Positions 63,605-64,000 of a stretch of 64,000 nucleotides of DNA are shown here, piece after piece. Source of the DNA: Roseiarcus sp963758335 (GTDB lineage: Bacteria; Pseudomonadota; Alphaproteobacteria; Rhizobiales; Beijerinckiaceae); contig CAVWVF010000006.1 of assembly GCA_963758335.1 (NCBI GenBank), positions 186,001 to 250,000 on the forward strand, in the 5' to 3' direction. The position numbers were made by a program, and so were the translations under genes. Under the pieces are notes generated by a model that saw only the letters and a program-made list of their open reading frames with translations, ran no database searches and was not told the origin of the DNA. Numbering within the stretch: position 1 is the stretch's first letter; each line of letters starts with the position of its first letter.

Positions 63605-64000
63605 TTCTTATCCTTAGGGTTCAACCGCTCCTGCTGGGAGCGTGTTGGAGCTTCTGCGGAGTGGCGGCGTTCGAGGCGTCGCAGCGCCGAGCCGTCAAGT
63701 CTCCATAAAGCGCCCAGATGCGGGCGCCGAACGTGTCGTGTCAGATCTGGTACGACGAAGCGTCAGATTCGGTCTCTCGATTTCGTGCAAGGCTTGCGCG
63801 CCAAGCGGTCACCTAATTGACTTTTCGGCGAACAATTGCGCTTTCGACAGCAGCAGCGTCGCGGAACGTCGTCAATTTGAGATCGTTAACGCCGCCGCCC
63901 TAAACGCGCCAACCTAAGAGCTGGCAGTATGGGCTTCCGTCCCCACTCCGACGGCATCGCGAGGATGGGAAGTACATAGCCCTCTCTTCCTTCAATGCAA
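63605..64000. other. Gap to the right edge
   Basis: One plus-strand frame (63642-63917) is open but shows no known motif or ribosome site. I do not call it a gene. Confidence 0.4.

Noticed and set aside
63642..63917. 91-residue frame at the right end
   Set aside because: No ribosome site, motif or conserved pattern.

Overview
The window is GC-rich and reads as an alphaproteobacterium of the Hyphomicrobiales type. The evidence is a DUF4167 gene, two class III adenylate cyclases fused to TPR repeats, a FixL/FixJ-like two-component pair, and a DUF1326/DUF2182 pair. No rRNA is present and the genus cannot be fixed. Most of the 64 kb is an accessory region full of mobile DNA, gene fragments and deletion junctions.

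Layout. (1) 0-9.6 kb: the end of an arylsulfatase gene, a TerC/HflC chimera, a frameshifted octaheme cytochrome, and a compound group II intron (3401-6017) that appears to carry a second, ORF-less intron inside its domain VI. An IS21-family element (6384-9353) follows, flanked by a DUF1194 fragment and a phosphopantetheinyl-transferase fragment. (2) 9.7-15.3 kb: a stand-alone helix-turn-helix/Cas1 fusion gene flanked by inverted copies of a dispersed repeat, then a WD40-caspase gene with three lesions. (3) 15.7-23.2 kb: a minus-strand operon of a RecD-like helicase, a basic protein and a family B DNA polymerase, preceded by small regulators. (4) 23.4-37.6 kb: two cyclase/TPR genes, a truncated tam, fragments of livK, dapA and a group II RT, an SRAP protein, a DUF1003 gene, an O-methyltransferase and a serine recombinase. 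(5) 37.8-45.0 kb: the minus-strand core of an integrative element (DUF5681-like protein, RepA-like ATPase, Toprim primase, a second Toprim-type protein, RuvC-like nuclease, excisionase, tyrosine integrase) ending at a 3' tRNA fragment that is probably its attachment site. (6) 45.5-49.3 kb: a ParB-like gene split by a second IS21 copy, inverted relative to the first, with a perfect 6-bp target duplication. (7) 49.4-64 kb: cyclase remnants, DUF1326/DUF2182, a sensor kinase and its response regulator (split by an IS1595-family element with an 8-bp duplication), a P-type ATPase fused by deletion to a transketolase fragment, a Bax inhibitor-1-like protein, a TerB-like protein and DUF4167.

How the genes work together. 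The 38-43 kb block, and probably the polymerase/helicase block at 15.7-21.6 kb, look like replication and recombination modules of one or two integrative elements. The kinase/regulator pair at 54.7-58.1 kb has a 58-bp upstream sequence repeated at 62.1 kb, which suggests a small shared regulon. A dispersed intergenic repeat with at least 14 copies accompanies the cyclase genes, the cas1 gene and several junctions.

Caveat. At least a dozen genes carry single-base frameshifts, some in homopolymers (G7 near 12950, A7 near 19220). Real decay and residual assembly error cannot be separated from this sequence alone. All family assignments are from recognisable motifs read by eye, with no database search.
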